In this document: piece by piece, positions 27,653 to 37,247 of the stretch
Layout: every line of letters begins with the position of its first letter
How positions within the stretch are numbered: position 1 is the stretch's first letter
Origin: Hungatella sp. UBA5385
Lineage (GTDB): Bacteria; Bacillota; Clostridia; Lachnospirales; Lachnospiraceae
Length of the DNA stretch: 64,000 nt
Direction: 5' to 3'
Assembly (NCBI GenBank): GCA_002409995.1
Contig: DHOR01000026.1
Span: 79,491-143,490 of the forward strand
The notes under the pieces: model-generated
Databases searched by the model: none
The model's input: the letters and a program-made list of their open reading frames with translations, nothing else
Told to the model about the DNA's origin: nothing
Position numbers and translations under genes: made by a program

Positions 27653-27745
27653 AGATTCCTGGGGTGCCCCTTACAAAAGGGGGCTGAGAAAGTTTTTACT
27701 TACCCATATACCTGATCTGGATCATGCCAGCGTAGGGAGTGAATG
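27653..27745 (+). ncRNA. TPP riboswitch (THI element)
   Basis: The conserved parts are in order: GGGGTGCC (27661-27668), the GGCTGAGA segment (27672-27679), CCTGATCTGGATCATGCC (27711-27728) and AGCGTAGGGA (27729-27738). An ATTC/GAAT closing stem pairs the ends. It binds thiamine pyrophosphate and shuts the downstream ykoFEDC operon when TPP is plentiful. Confidence 0.95.
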
Positions 27746-27800
27746 ACTAACCACTGTATATAGCAGTGGATAATCCGATTATAATATGGATGCCGCCAGG

Positions 27801-27832
27801 TCTCTTTCAGTAAATTATTATTACTAAGGAGG
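27801..27832 (+). promoter_or_regulatory. Hairpin that can hide the ykoF ribosome binding site
   Basis: CTCTTT and AGTAA (27802-27813, one bulge) can pair with TTACT and AAGGAG (27821-27830), which includes the Shine-Dalgarno sequence of ykoF. A second hairpin (CCACTG/CAGTGG, 27751-27769) follows the aptamer. No T-tailed terminator is visible, so control is probably translational. Confidence 0.5.
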
Positions 27833-27841
27833 TCTTTTTTT

Positions 27842-28474
27842 ATGTCTGAAACAAAACTGCAACACGTAACCTACGGCTCCTGCTGTGCAGGAACAAGCGG
27901 TGCTTCTATGGAAATTACAGGCTGCCGCTTTAATCTCTCCCCTATGAGCGACCGCTACATTGATATTATTATGGAAGCGATCGGGAAAACAAACACTTCT
28001 AAAGTCTGGTCTAAAACAGAAGCACACTCCACTGTTTACCGCGGCCATCAGGAACATGTCATTGATACAGTCAAAGCCTGCTTTATCCACGCATGGAAGC
28101 CAGACGTACATATGACAATGGAAACCACCTTTTCCAAGGGATGTCCCGGAGATACAGATGCTGAAAGCTATCTGGCTGAGGATAAACAACTGTTAAATGC
28201 TGCTTCCACTAAGGATATTCATTTTCCTGTACTCTGTAAAATCAGCCTTTATCCCATGGGCGTTTCCAATTATATGGAATACATTGCTCATGTGGTTAAT
28301 TACGCCATTGATCAGGGAATCTACCAATGTTCCACTCATTATGCAACAGTCCTTCAATGTGATGTACAGGAGCTGTTCGATTATTTCTCCTATGTCACTG
28401 CTTATTGTGGCCAACACCTAAGCCATTATATATTTGAAGCTACTCTATCCGTTAACAGCCCTACCAAAATATAA
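27842..28474 (+). CDS. ykoF: YkoF-family thiamine/HMP-binding protein
   Basis: 210 residues in two related halves, each a ferredoxin-like fold. The first half contains GSSMEITGCRFNLSP-like sequence (GASMEITGCRFNLSPMSDRYIDIIMEAI) and the second PVLCKISLYPMGVSNYMEYI. YkoF binds the hydroxymethylpyrimidine part of thiamine. It is the first gene of the operon behind the TPP riboswitch, in the order ykoF, ykoE, ykoD, ykoC seen in other Firmicutes. Confidence 0.9.
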   Translation: MSETKLQHVTYGSCCAGTSGASMEITGCRFNLSPMSDRYIDIIMEAIGKTNTSKVWSKTEAHSTVYRGHQEHVIDTVKACFIHAWKPDVHMTMETTFSKGCPGDTDAESYLAEDKQLLNAASTKDIHFPVLCKISLYPMGVSNYMEYIAHVVNYAIDQGIYQCSTHYATVLQCDVQELFDYFSYVTAYCGQHLSHYIFEATLSVNSPTKI

Positions 28475-28492
28475 GATAAGAGGTATTTGATT

Positions 28493-29092
28493 ATGAAGTC
28501 AACAAATTCCTGGAAACTAAAAGATATATTAATGATTGCTATATCCGCTATGCTCTTTGGTGTTGTTTATCTGGGCATGGTTTACACAGGTTCCTATCTC
28601 ACAGCCATTTTAACCCCTTTTGGTCTTGGTGTCCTGGGATATGAACCAATCTACGGTATCTGGTTTATGGCAGGTGTGTATACCACCTATGTCATCCAGA
28701 AGCCCGGTGTAGGTATTATAGCAGAAATGCTGGCAGCTCTTTTAGAAGTGCTTATGGGCAATTTCTTCGGTCCTGTTGTATTTATCAGCGGATTTATTCA
28801 AGGGCTTGGTTCAGAGCTGGGGTTTGCCGTGTTTAAGTATAAAAGATTCGGTTACAGTTCTACCATAGCTGCTGCAGTGGGCTGTACTGTATTAAGCTTT
28901 ATCTGGACAGGATTTCGTTCTGCTTACTGGACTTTATCACCTGCTCTGGTTTTGTCCATTTTCCTAATCCGCTTAATCAGCTCAATTTTGTTTTGTGGAT
29001 TCGGCTGTAAGCTGCTAGGCGATGCTCTGACTAAGGCAGGAGTTTTAAAGGCATATGCCCTTGGACAAAAATCCTTAAATCCAGATGAGTAA
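28493..29092 (+). CDS. ykoE: YkoE-type ECF substrate-specific component
   Basis: 199 residues from the ATG at 28493 (AAGAGG is 8 bp upstream; the TTG six bases earlier is less likely). Five to six membrane segments and the family signature (PFGLGVLGYEPIYGIWFMAGV, GPVVFISGFIQGLGSELGFAVF) identify the S component for thiamine precursors. It works with the YkoD ATPase and YkoC transmembrane protein. Confidence 0.92.
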   Translation: MKSTNSWKLKDILMIAISAMLFGVVYLGMVYTGSYLTAILTPFGLGVLGYEPIYGIWFMAGVYTTYVIQKPGVGIIAEMLAALLEVLMGNFFGPVVFISGFIQGLGSELGFAVFKYKRFGYSSTIAAAVGCTVLSFIWTGFRSAYWTLSPALVLSIFLIRLISSILFCGFGCKLLGDALTKAGVLKAYALGQKSLNPDE

Positions 29093-29103
29093 GGAGAAAT
29101 CTT

Positions 29104-30561
29104 ATGAAATTTTTAGAAGTGAAAAATTTGAACTTTCGCTATTTTCAGCAGTCCAAACATCTGATTCTGGATAATGCCTCACTCTCCATTGAGCAGGGAA
29201 CCATCACTGTGATTTTAGGAAGCAGCGGCTGCGGCAAAAGTACGCTTGCTGCTGTCTGTGCGGGATTATACCCTGACAATGGAGGAGAACTGTTATCCGG
29301 CACCCGAACCATAGCCGGCCATGATGTGGACTCAATGACTCCCACAGAACGGAGCCGTTATCTTTCCTATACCTTTCAAAACCCGGATCTTCAGTTCTGT
29401 ATGGATACACTGCGTAAAGAGCTGATCTTTTGTCTGGAAAACCATAACTATCCCAGAGAACATATGGAGAACATGGCTGAAGAAATTGCCAGGAGATTCT
29501 CCATGGAATCATTTTTAGACAGACAGCTTTCCACATTATCAGGCGGCGAGAAGCAAAAGGCAGCGCTCTGCTGTGCATTGGCATCTCAGCCCAGGGGAAT
29601 ATTACTGGACGAACCATTTTCAAATATTGATCCGCAAACATCATCTCAGATTATAGACCTGTTAAAAAGGCAGAACCAGGAACATAAGACTACCATCATT
29701 GCCATTGACCACCATCCGGAACACTGGCTTGATACAGCTGATGAATTTATTCTCCTCGGAGAGAAGGGCTGTATTCTTAAACGGGGAATTACCAAAGAAA
29801 ATATGACCAATTTCAGGGAACTGTTTCAGGAGAAAGGGATTGTGTATCCGGGCATATTTTCCTCTTTTAGTAATGCATTAAAGGCTGGGAAAACTGCCAT
29901 TTCCCTGGAAAATGTCTCCATAAGGCAAGGGGAGAAACAGGATATTCTGCTTAAACATCTATCCCATACTTTTTCCTATGGTCAGATAACTGCTGTCATA
30001 AGTCCTTCCGGGGCAGGAAAAACAACTCTGTTTCATACGTTTTTAAAGCAAAAACATTTTGATGGCTCTATAAAGTTAGATGGAAAAGAACTGAAAAAAA
30101 TCAAAGAAAGAGATTTGTTTCGGAGCATTGGAATTGTATTTCAGAATCCTTCCGAACAATTTACCACCACCAATGTATTTACAGAGATTACAGAGACTTT
30201 AAAGATCTGGAGACAAGAATTATCAGAACAGGAACGTCAAAAAGAGGCTGAACAGCTTCTAAAGGAGTATAGCCTGTGGAGTTACAAAAATTACTCCCCT
30301 TATATGCTGAGCCAGGGACAGCAAAGGCGGCTAGCAGTTCTATCCATGCTCTGCGGAGGACAGAAAATACTTCTCTTAGACGAGCCAACCTATGGTCAGG
30401 ACGGCCGTTCTACAATAACTATTATGGAGCAGCTGAGAAAGAAGGTCATGTTTGAGAATCTCTGTGTTATATTTTCCACTCATGATCATCAGCTTGCCAA
30501 TGCTTATGCCGATACAATTTGTGCCATAAAAGGAAAGGAGCTTGTTAATGTCAAAAGTTAA
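29104..30561 (+). CDS. ykoD: ECF transporter double ATPase
   Basis: 485 residues with two ABC domains. The first has Walker A GSSGCGKST (about 39-47) and signature LSGGEKQ; the second has Walker A SPSGAGKTT (about 300) and a degenerate signature LSQGQQRR. Walker B motifs GILLDEP and ILLLDEP are present. It powers uptake with YkoC and YkoE. Its end overlaps ykoC by 14 bp. Confidence 0.93.
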   Translation: MKFLEVKNLNFRYFQQSKHLILDNASLSIEQGTITVILGSSGCGKSTLAAVCAGLYPDNGGELLSGTRTIAGHDVDSMTPTERSRYLSYTFQNPDLQFCMDTLRKELIFCLENHNYPREHMENMAEEIARRFSMESFLDRQLSTLSGGEKQKAALCCALASQPRGILLDEPFSNIDPQTSSQIIDLLKRQNQEHKTTIIAIDHHPEHWLDTADEFILLGEKGCILKRGITKENMTNFRELFQEKGIVYPGIFSSFSNALKAGKTAISLENVSIRQGEKQDILLKHLSHTFSYGQITAVISPSGAGKTTLFHTFLKQKHFDGSIKLDGKELKKIKERDLFRSIGIVFQNPSEQFTTTNVFTEITETLKIWRQELSEQERQKEAEQLLKEYSLWSYKNYSPYMLSQGQQRRLAVLSMLCGGQKILLLDEPTYGQDGRSTITIMEQLRKKVMFENLCVIFSTHDHQLANAYADTICAIKGKELVNVKS

Positions 30562-31246
30562 CCCTTCCATAAAGGCTGTGACAGTTTTAATCTGCGGCCT
30601 TTTTATCTCCTTTTCCTACTCCCCTTATTTAAATGGTTATGTGATCATCACCTGCCTGATTCTCATGGCAGGTTCGGGAGTAAAGTGGACATCTGCAGGA
30701 AAGATATTAATCCCTGCAACACTGGCTGCTGCCAGCCTGTTTTTCTCAGCCCTGTTTCATACTAATCCAGATCAGATTGCTGCCTCCTCCACGCCCTCTG
30801 TGCACAATGCAGTTCAGCTTGAACTAAGAATCTATGCATACAGCGCATTAGGCATGTTATTTGCCCTTACCACTGATTCAGAGGAATTTATATACAGTCT
30901 GATGCACCAGCTTAAACTGCCTCCCAAGTTTGCCTATGGAGTTCTGGCTGCTTACCACCTGCTTCCTGCTATGAAACGGGAATACGCCTCTGTCCGTCTT
31001 GCCTACAAAATTAAAGGATACCATTTAAGTCCATTTTCCCTTCGGCCTGTTTTCTCTATGCTGGTCAATACCATGCACTGGTCAGAAAATGTGGCTATGG
31101 CTATGGAATCCAAAGGGTTTGATGGGGATGGACCACGCAGCTATTTTCTGATCCCGGAAGTCCGATGGTTTGACAAGCTCTTTTTCATTGGGTATACAGG
31201 AGGTACGGCTGTGCTGTTATTCTTATTTCCACACTTTCCTGTCTAA
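30548..31246 (+). CDS. ykoC: ECF transporter transmembrane (T) component
   Basis: 232 residues from the ATG at 30548, preceded by GGAAAGGAG. It has about five membrane segments and the cytoplasmic coupling helix with Arg/Lys (KREYASVRLAYKIKGYHL and AMAMESKGFDGDGPRSY), which contacts the ATPase. It is the last gene of the operon. Confidence 0.92.
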   Translation: MSKVNPSIKAVTVLICGLFISFSYSPYLNGYVIITCLILMAGSGVKWTSAGKILIPATLAAASLFFSALFHTNPDQIAASSTPSVHNAVQLELRIYAYSALGMLFALTTDSEEFIYSLMHQLKLPPKFAYGVLAAYHLLPAMKREYASVRLAYKIKGYHLSPFSLRPVFSMLVNTMHWSENVAMAMESKGFDGDGPRSYFLIPEVRWFDKLFFIGYTGGTAVLLFLFPHFPV

Positions 31247-31251
31247 TTAAA

Positions 31252-31300
31252 ACGCACCTCAGATACCAGCCATTTCGCTGATATTCGAGGTGCTTTTATG
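31252..31300. terminator. Shared terminator of ykoC and glyA
   Basis: GCACCTC (31254-31260) pairs with GAGGTGC (31287-31293), with an inner CAGC/GCTG stem. T-rich tails occur on both sides, so it can stop both convergent genes. Confidence 0.75.
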
Positions 31301-31368
31301 TTTATTTGAGTACGCTTTTATTTGAGTGCACTCATTTAAGCCTCATTTATTTAATGCTGCAATATATC

Positions 31369-32616
31369 TTACTCATAAATCGGATACTTATCACAAATCT
31401 TAGTCACTTCGCTTCTGATATAATCTGCCTGATTCTCAAAATCAGTAGCAGCCAGCCAGATACACTCAGCAATTTTCTCCATATCCTCTTCCTTTAATCC
31501 TCTGGAAGTAATAGCAGGAGTTCCTACACGAACGCCGGAAGTTACAAATGGACTTCTTGGATCATTGGGCACACCATTTTTATTCAGTGTTATGTAAACT
31601 TCGTCACAACGGTTCTGCAGTTCTTTTCCAGTCACTTCCATATCACGTAAATCAATGAGCATCAGATGATTGTCTGTGCCGCCTGTAAGAATATGGAATC
31701 CCTGCTTAACGAACGCTTCAGCCAGAGCCTTGGCATTCTTCACCACCTGCTCCTGATAGGTCTTGAATTCCGGCTTTAAAGCCTCTCCCAGGCAAATTGC
31801 CTTACCAGCAATCACATGCTCCAAAGGACCGCCCTGAATTCCAGGGAAAATAGCCTTGTTAAAGTTAAACTTCTCAGCAGCTTCCTTATTAGCCAGAATC
31901 ATACCGCCTCTTGGACCGCGAAGAGTTTTGTGAGTTGTTGTTGTAGTCACATCAGCATAAGGAATTGGGCTTGGATGAACACCTGCTGCCACAAGACCTG
32001 CAATATGAGCCATATCCACCATTAAGTAAGCTCCAACCTTATCAGCCACTTCACGGAAACGCTTAAAGTCAATGACTCTTCCATAAGCACTGGCTCCTGC
32101 AACGATTAATTTGGGCTTATTTTCAACTGCGATCCGCTCCATTTCATCGTAATCAATAAATCCATCATCATTCACGCCATAAGGCACAATATTATAATAT
32201 AAACCGGAAAAGTTTACAGGGCTTCCATGTGTCAAATGACCGCCATGGTTTAAATTCATTCCCATAACAGTATCCCCTGGCTCAAGCATAGCAATAAATA
32301 CTGCCATATTAGCCTGTGCTCCTGAGTGAGGCTGTACATTGGCATAATCGCAGCCAAACAGCTTCTTAGCGCGCTCAATGGCAATTGTCTCAATAACGTC
32401 CACCTCTTCACAGCCGCCATAATAACGTTTTCCAGGATATCCTTCTGCATATTTGTTGGTAAGCACAGTACCCATAGCCATCATAACAGGCTCAGATACA
32501 ATATTCTCGGAAGCGATCAGCTCTAAGTTCCTTCTCTGGCGTGCACACTCCCGCTCAATAACTTCTCCTACTTCCTTATCATAATCGGTGATAAATTTCA
32601 TAACTTCATTGACCAT
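31369..32616 (-). CDS. glyA: Serine hydroxymethyltransferase
   Basis: 415 residues from the ATG at 32616, chosen because GAGGG lies 7 bp upstream; further in-frame codons upstream are poor. The PLP-binding lysine is in [11 protein letters not shown] (about 228). Other signatures: [35 protein letters not shown]. It converts serine to glycine and provides one-carbon units. The full family length is present. Confidence 0.97.
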   Translation of the reverse strand: MVNEVMKFITDYDKEVGEVIERECARQRRNLELIASENIVSEPVMMAMGTVLTNKYAEGYPGKRYYGGCEEVDVIETIAIERAKKLFGCDYANVQPHSGAQANMAVFIAMLEPGDTVMGMNLNHGGHLTHGSPVNFSGLYYNIVPYGVNDDGFIDYDEMERIAVENKPKLIVAGASAYGRVIDFKRFREVADKVGAYLMVDMAHIAGLVAAGVHPSPIPYADVTTTTTHKTLRGPRGGMILANKEAAEKFNFNKAIFPGIQGGPLEHVIAGKAICLGEALKPEFKTYQEQVVKNAKALAEAFVKQGFHILTGGTDNHLMLIDLRDMEVTGKELQNRCDEVYITLNKNGVPNDPRSPFVTSGVRVGTPAITSRGLKEEDMEKIAECIWLAATDFENQADYIRSEVTKICDKYPIYE

Positions 32617-32650
32617 GTTCATTCCCTCACTTTTCCTCAATATCGCACAA

Positions 32651-32688
32651 AGGTGCCAGCAGAGGGACATGTCCCTGCACCAGCACCT
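32651..32688 (-). promoter_or_regulatory. Palindromic leader element upstream of glyA
   Basis: AGGTGC (32651-32656) and GCACCT (32683-32688) flank a perfect 14-bp palindrome AGGGACATGTCCCT (32663-32676), 35-70 bp before the glyA start. It could be a protein operator or an RNA hairpin. It does not match a glycine riboswitch. Confidence 0.4.
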
Positions 32689-32735
32689 CTTACCGTTGAG
32701 GTTGATTATAAATCATTCTTCATAGTGATGTCAAG

Positions 32736-32882
32736 TTATTCTAACAACTGAACATCAAATTCCTTTTCCAAATTGGCGATATGGCTGCTTAAGGACTGTT
32801 GTGATATGTATAGCTTTTTGTCAGCTTTTATAATATTCAGTTCTCTGCTGCAGCAAGAAAATATTCCAGATTCAAAAAGCTG
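32736..32882 (-). pseudogene. Remnant of a LysR-family regulator gene
   Basis: Read on the minus strand, the frame gives ELNIIKADKKLYISQQSL and then SSHIANLEKEFDVQLLE followed by a stop. This is the recognition-helix part of a LysR HTH. There is no start codon and the effector domain is gone. It begins directly behind the PHP gene. Confidence 0.7.
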
Positions 32883-32883
32883 A

Positions 32884-33609
32884 TTATAAATACTCCTCTA
32901 ATTTGGGTATAAAGGGCAGAAGATGGTGGATGGAAGTATTGACAATCAGCTCTTGGGGAAAATCCACTTCCTTTAATAGTTCCCAAGCTTGTCCGTGATT
33001 ACCAATGTCATCGGCAATATGTGCATCACTGTTAATAATAACTGAGGTGTGATAATGGATGCACCGTTCCAGCATCACATGATAGTTCTCCCAGGCGTTT
33101 TGTCTGGCGCACAAAGGATGAAGTGAGCTGCTGTTAACTTCCAGAAGCTTATGATTATCAGCTGCAGCTGCAGCCAGAGTATCATAGTCTATGGGATAAC
33201 GGCTGTCATCTGGGTGCCCGATGATGTTGATCAGCGGATTTTCCAGGACTTTCACATATGCATTGGTATTTTCTGCAACAGTTCCGCTTTCATAACAGAT
33301 TTCATGAATGCTGGCAATGGAGTAATCTATGTTTTTAAGCCGTTGCTCTGATAAGTCCACCTTTCCGTTATAATCCAGTATATTAAGTTCGGAACCCATC
33401 AGTATCTTTACACCATACAGAGTACGGGGTATGAATTTAAAATTGACGAAATAAAGTTCATGGCAGGCCCCTGGCATCCGGGGTGCATGATCTGTGGAAC
33501 CGAAAACAGAAAGTCCTTTCTCAGCGGCTGCTTTTGCCATCTCATAAAGGGTATTATAGGCATGTCCGCTGGCTATGGTATGGGTATGCAGGTCTAAAAT
33601 GTCAATCAT
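32884..33609 (-). CDS. PHP-domain phosphatase (YcdX-like)
   Basis: 241 residues. Metal-ligand motifs of the PHP family are in order: DLHTHT (6-11), STDHAP, GSELNI, SIASIHE, IGHPDD and INSDAHIADDIG. The protein is close to YcdX-type trinuclear zinc phosphatases and the PHP domain of related hydrolases. Substrate unknown. GGAAAGGAG precedes the ATG. Confidence 0.88.
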   Translation of the reverse strand: MIDILDLHTHTIASGHAYNTLYEMAKAAAEKGLSVFGSTDHAPRMPGACHELYFVNFKFIPRTLYGVKILMGSELNILDYNGKVDLSEQRLKNIDYSIASIHEICYESGTVAENTNAYVKVLENPLINIIGHPDDSRYPIDYDTLAAAAADNHKLLEVNSSSLHPLCARQNAWENYHVMLERCIHYHTSVIINSDAHIADDIGNHGQAWELLKEVDFPQELIVNTSIHHLLPFIPKLEEYL

Positions 33610-33654
33610 CTAACTCTCCTTTCCCTATACAAACGAATTTATTCAGTTAAACCT

Positions 33655-34332
33655 TCACTGTAGCTCCTCAACATGAGTAACATCTGGCACAGTGCTTATA
33701 TATTCAATCACATCCCGATGATACATACGCGTGTTAATATGAATAACGGCAATCACACAGTAGCTTCCATCCTTTATGGCTTTCTTCTGAAACTGGATAT
33801 CATGCATCTCCAGCTGCTGCTGCCGGGCATATTCAATAATCGTTCCCAGAGCAGTTTCTTCCTTCACTTCAATATAAACTTCCATATACCGTCCACGCTG
33901 CCGGACTCTGGTCTCAATCCACTGAAAAACAGTCATTATAACCAGGATGACCATACCGCCAAGCACTGCACCTTCGTAAAAACCGATGCCAATGGCCAGT
34001 CCGCAGCAGGCTGCAGCCCAGAGTCCGGCAGCTGTTGTAATTCCTCTAATCTGACTTTTACCAGTCATAACAATCGTTCCGGCACCCAGAAAACCAATGC
34101 CGCTAACAACTTGAGCTCCCATCCGCACCGGATCCGAGCCACCCAGATACTGGAACGCATATTGGTTGGTCATCATTACCAGAGAAGCACCAAGGCATAC
34201 CAGCATGTGGGTTCGAAAACCGGCGGGGCGGTTGTGACGGCCCCTTTCAAAACCAATCAGGCCACCAATCACCATAGCTAATACCACACGCAGTAACGTC
34301 GATTCCAATGTTAAATCTCTAAACATTTCCAT
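33655..34332 (-). CDS. MgtC/SapB-family membrane protein
   Basis: 225 residues, with about five N-terminal membrane segments (RVVLAMVIGGLIGFERGRHNRPAGFRTHMLVCLGASLVMM; QVVSGIGFLGAGTIV) and a soluble ACT-like C-terminal domain (GRYMEVYIEVKEETALG). In other bacteria MgtC acts in Mg2+ stress and in ATP synthase control; the function here is inference. It lies 20 bp after the ABC ATPase gene in the same direction, so it may be the last gene of the glycoside operon, but no good ribosome binding site is visible. Confidence 0.85.
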   Translation of the reverse strand: MEMFRDLTLESTLLRVVLAMVIGGLIGFERGRHNRPAGFRTHMLVCLGASLVMMTNQYAFQYLGGSDPVRMGAQVVSGIGFLGAGTIVMTGKSQIRGITTAAGLWAAACCGLAIGIGFYEGAVLGGMVILVIMTVFQWIETRVRQRGRYMEVYIEVKEETALGTIIEYARQQQLEMHDIQFQKKAIKDGSYCVIAVIHINTRMYHRDVIEYISTVPDVTHVEELQ

Positions 34333-34352
34333 TGCATATCATCCAATCTTTT

Positions 34353-35480
34353 TTAAACTAATACCCGTGCACATTCCCGATCAAATACCATAAACACCCG
34401 GTCACCTTCAGAGAACGATTCATTTAATATCGGATTATAGATCTCAACCATAGTCGTCGTTCCATCGCCGCTTTCTACCTCATATTCTATTTTCACACCG
34501 AAATAGGTAATCCGTTTGATGATTCCCGGTACCCCCTGATCTTCATTATGGGAGGACAGATGGATGGACTCCGGACGGATCGAAAGCGCACACTCCTGTC
34601 CCGGCTTCAGCTGATTGACGTCTCCCGGCTGCGGTAACTCATAACGCAGATCATTGATTTTTACAACTGCACCGCCATTCCCCTGACCTCCATATATACA
34701 GGGTAAAAAGTTGGTTTTACCAATAAAATTAGCAACAAAACGATTGGACGGATATTCATATACTTCCTTTGGTGAACCCATCTGCATAATATCGCCATCC
34801 TTCATAATAATAACCTTATCTGAAATCGCCATTGCCTCTGACTGATCATGGGTAACATACAGACTGGTAATGCCCAGCCGTTTTTGCAATGCCCGAAGCT
34901 CATCACGCATCGTTTCACGCAGCTTGGCATCTAAGTTGGATAGCGGCTCATCAAACAAAAGTACTCTTGGTTCAATGATAATCGCACGTGCCAGTGCCAC
35001 TCGCTGCTGCTGTCCGCCAGACAGCTGATTGGGATAGCGGGTTTCCATTCCATTAAGCTGCATTAGGAGCATGGCCGCATCCGTCCGCTGCTTCACTTCC
35101 TCTTTGCCAAGTCTCTTGATTTTTAATCCATAAGCTACGTTCTCATAAATCGTTAAATGGGGAAACAAGGCATAGGACTGAAATACCATTGAAATGTTAC
35201 GCTTATTAGGCGGAACCGTAGTCACATCCCGGTCACCGATATAGATGCTTCCCCGGGTCGGATTCTCGAAACCCGAAATCATCCGCAGAGTGGTTGTCTT
35301 ACCGCAGCCGGAAGGTCCCAGCAGCGTTACCATCTCACCATCATTTACCTCAACATTAATGTTATTCACGGCGATATTTTCTTTTCCATCCTTATCCAGG
35401 GACGCAAATTGCTTGGTAAGCCCGTTTAAACGAACCCGGCTGGAATATTTACTAAACTCACTGAAATTTACTTTTTCCAT
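34353..35480 (-). CDS. ABC transporter ATPase (PotA/FbpC-like)
   Basis: 375 residues. Walker A GPSGCGKTT (about 54-62), Q-loop FQSYALFPH, signature LSGGQQQR, Walker B LLFDEPLSNLD and switch His in VTHDQSEA. The C-terminal TOBE-like domain (ALSIRPESIHL) is typical of spermidine, ferric iron and sugar-phosphate importers. It starts just after the permease gene stop. Confidence 0.92.
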   Translation of the reverse strand: MEKVNFSEFSKYSSRVRLNGLTKQFASLDKDGKENIAVNNINVEVNDGEMVTLLGPSGCGKTTTLRMISGFENPTRGSIYIGDRDVTTVPPNKRNISMVFQSYALFPHLTIYENVAYGLKIKRLGKEEVKQRTDAAMLLMQLNGMETRYPNQLSGGQQQRVALARAIIIEPRVLLFDEPLSNLDAKLRETMRDELRALQKRLGITSLYVTHDQSEAMAISDKVIIMKDGDIMQMGSPKEVYEYPSNRFVANFIGKTNFLPCIYGGQGNGGAVVKINDLRYELPQPGDVNQLKPGQECALSIRPESIHLSSHNEDQGVPGIIKRITYFGVKIEYEVESGDGTTTMVEIYNPILNESFSEGDRVFMVFDRECARVLV

Positions 35481-35485
35481 CTTCT

Positions 35486-37216
35486 TTACCTCCGTTTTGC
35501 AGAAGCCTGGTTTATTTTCCTAGCATTTTTTTCCATTCGTCCGGCCTGCTTTATATATCCCGGAGTCAAAAAGATATTAACGACTATTGAAATCACGACA
35601 ATGGCAATCAATATGGCACCCATCATGACCAGAATAAAAGCTGCTGCATTACTGTACTGGCTGGATTCAAACAATGACAAGATCCTGGCTGTAGCCAGAT
35701 TCCATTTTGGTGAAATCAGGAAAATAACCGAGCTAACCGCTGTCATTGCACGTACAAATGCATATACCAGGCCCGAATAAAACGGTTGGCGCAGTAACGG
35801 CAGGGTTATTCGCCGGAATGTAGTACCGCTGTCGGCTCCGAGTATGGCAGATGCCGATTCAATAGAAGGATCAATCTGCAAAAGCGTGGTCTGCCCTGAT
35901 TCTATGGATACCGGAATATTTCGGAAGACAAAGGCAATCACCAGAATTAGTGCAGTTCCTGTCAGCATCAGTGGCGGATAGTTAAAGGTAAAGGTATATC
36001 CAATACCCAAAACCGTTCCTGGAATTGCAAAAGTCAGAATCGATGAAAATTCCATAAACCGCCGGCCAATAAACTTCTGCCGGATTGTCAGATACGCGAT
36101 TAAAATTCCAAATATACCTGTAATTGGTGCTGAAATCACGGCTATCGTGACTGAATTCTGCAAAGGTGCCCAGCCCATAATGCTGATCTGCTTAAAATGA
36201 TCCAGAGTAAAGGCAAAATCAACGCCCCAAACATTTACAAATGCGCCAATTAACACGATTCCATACAGCAGAATTAAAAAAGCGGATATCAGTGCACACA
36301 GCGCAAACAGTGGCCAGATAATATGCGGCTCATCTAGTTTACGCCGCTTTTGGGTAGGCTTTCCGGTAACGGTTACAAAGGACTTCTTATTGATCCAGTA
36401 TTTCTGCAGCGTAAACGCCAGCAAAGTCGGCATCAACAGGATAATGGCCAGAATTGCACCACCTCTCATATCAAACATCCCTGTTACCAGCCGGTAAGCA
36501 TCTACTGCCAGAGTCGAATAACTGCCAGCCAGAATCACCGGGTTAGAAAAATCCTCCATCGATTGGATAAACACCAGCAGCATTGCACTGATAATACCCG
36601 GAAAGGATAATGGCAGGGTCACAGTACGAAAAATATGCCACCGGGAAGCGCCCATATTATAGGCAGCATCCTCCACTGAATCATCAATGGACTCCAAAAT
36701 TCCAGTCAGAGTCAAAAAGGCCACCGGGAAGAACGAGATGGCCTGTACGGCAATCAGGCTATGCATTCCATATATATTAGCCGTCGTAATCCCAAACAGT
36801 CCCTTAGTAATCAGCCCTTGTCTGCCAAACAAAAATATGAATGACAGTGACAGCACAAACGGCGGCGTAATAATCGGAAAGGTTGCCATCATCCTAAAAA
36901 ACTTTTTACCGGGCATCTCTGTACGAGTTACTGAAAATGCAAACAGGTATCCGACTGCGGCGGCAACAACAGCCACCACCAGTCCCAGCTTAATCGAATT
37001 CAAAAAAGTATACTGATAATTGCTGTTTAACGCAATTGAAATAAAATTGCTCAAATCAAATGAACCTTCGTTACTGGTGAATGCCAGACGAAAGACATTC
37101 ACCAGTGGAAATAGAATAAAAACAATCAGCAGCACGAAAATCATTAGAATACAAAGGGATAAAATTGGTTGCTGGAGCAGCATCTTAAAACTGTTCCCCC
37201 GATTTTTTTTGTTCAT
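35486..37216 (-). CDS. Double-domain ABC permease (FbpB/AfuB-like)
   Basis: 576 residues from the ATG at 37216, preceded by GAGGAG. Twelve membrane segments in two homologous BPD_transp_1 halves, each with an EAA-type loop (EDAAYNMGASRWHIFRTVTLPLSFPG; ESASAILGADSGTTFRRITLPLLRQP). This fused form is typical of ferric-iron and AfuB sugar-phosphate permeases. Confidence 0.9.
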   Translation of the reverse strand: MNKKNRGNSFKMLLQQPILSLCILMIFVLLIVFILFPLVNVFRLAFTSNEGSFDLSNFISIALNSNYQYTFLNSIKLGLVVAVVAAAVGYLFAFSVTRTEMPGKKFFRMMATFPIITPPFVLSLSFIFLFGRQGLITKGLFGITTANIYGMHSLIAVQAISFFPVAFLTLTGILESIDDSVEDAAYNMGASRWHIFRTVTLPLSFPGIISAMLLVFIQSMEDFSNPVILAGSYSTLAVDAYRLVTGMFDMRGGAILAIILLMPTLLAFTLQKYWINKKSFVTVTGKPTQKRRKLDEPHIIWPLFALCALISAFLILLYGIVLIGAFVNVWGVDFAFTLDHFKQISIMGWAPLQNSVTIAVISAPITGIFGILIAYLTIRQKFIGRRFMEFSSILTFAIPGTVLGIGYTFTFNYPPLMLTGTALILVIAFVFRNIPVSIESGQTTLLQIDPSIESASAILGADSGTTFRRITLPLLRQPFYSGLVYAFVRAMTAVSSVIFLISPKWNLATARILSLFESSQYSNAAAFILVMMGAILIAIVVISIVVNIFLTPGYIKQAGRMEKNARKINQASAKRR

Positions 37217-37247
37217 GTAAATTCTCCTCACTGTTTATCGATTTCTC

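Noticed and set aside
27751..27769. Terminator of the TPP riboswitch
   Set aside because: The 6-bp stem is not followed by a T-run.
33673..34281. 202-codon ORF on the plus strand opposite the MgtC gene
   Set aside because: It is antisense to a well-recognised gene, lacks a ribosome binding site and its protein is low-complexity and unlike any family.
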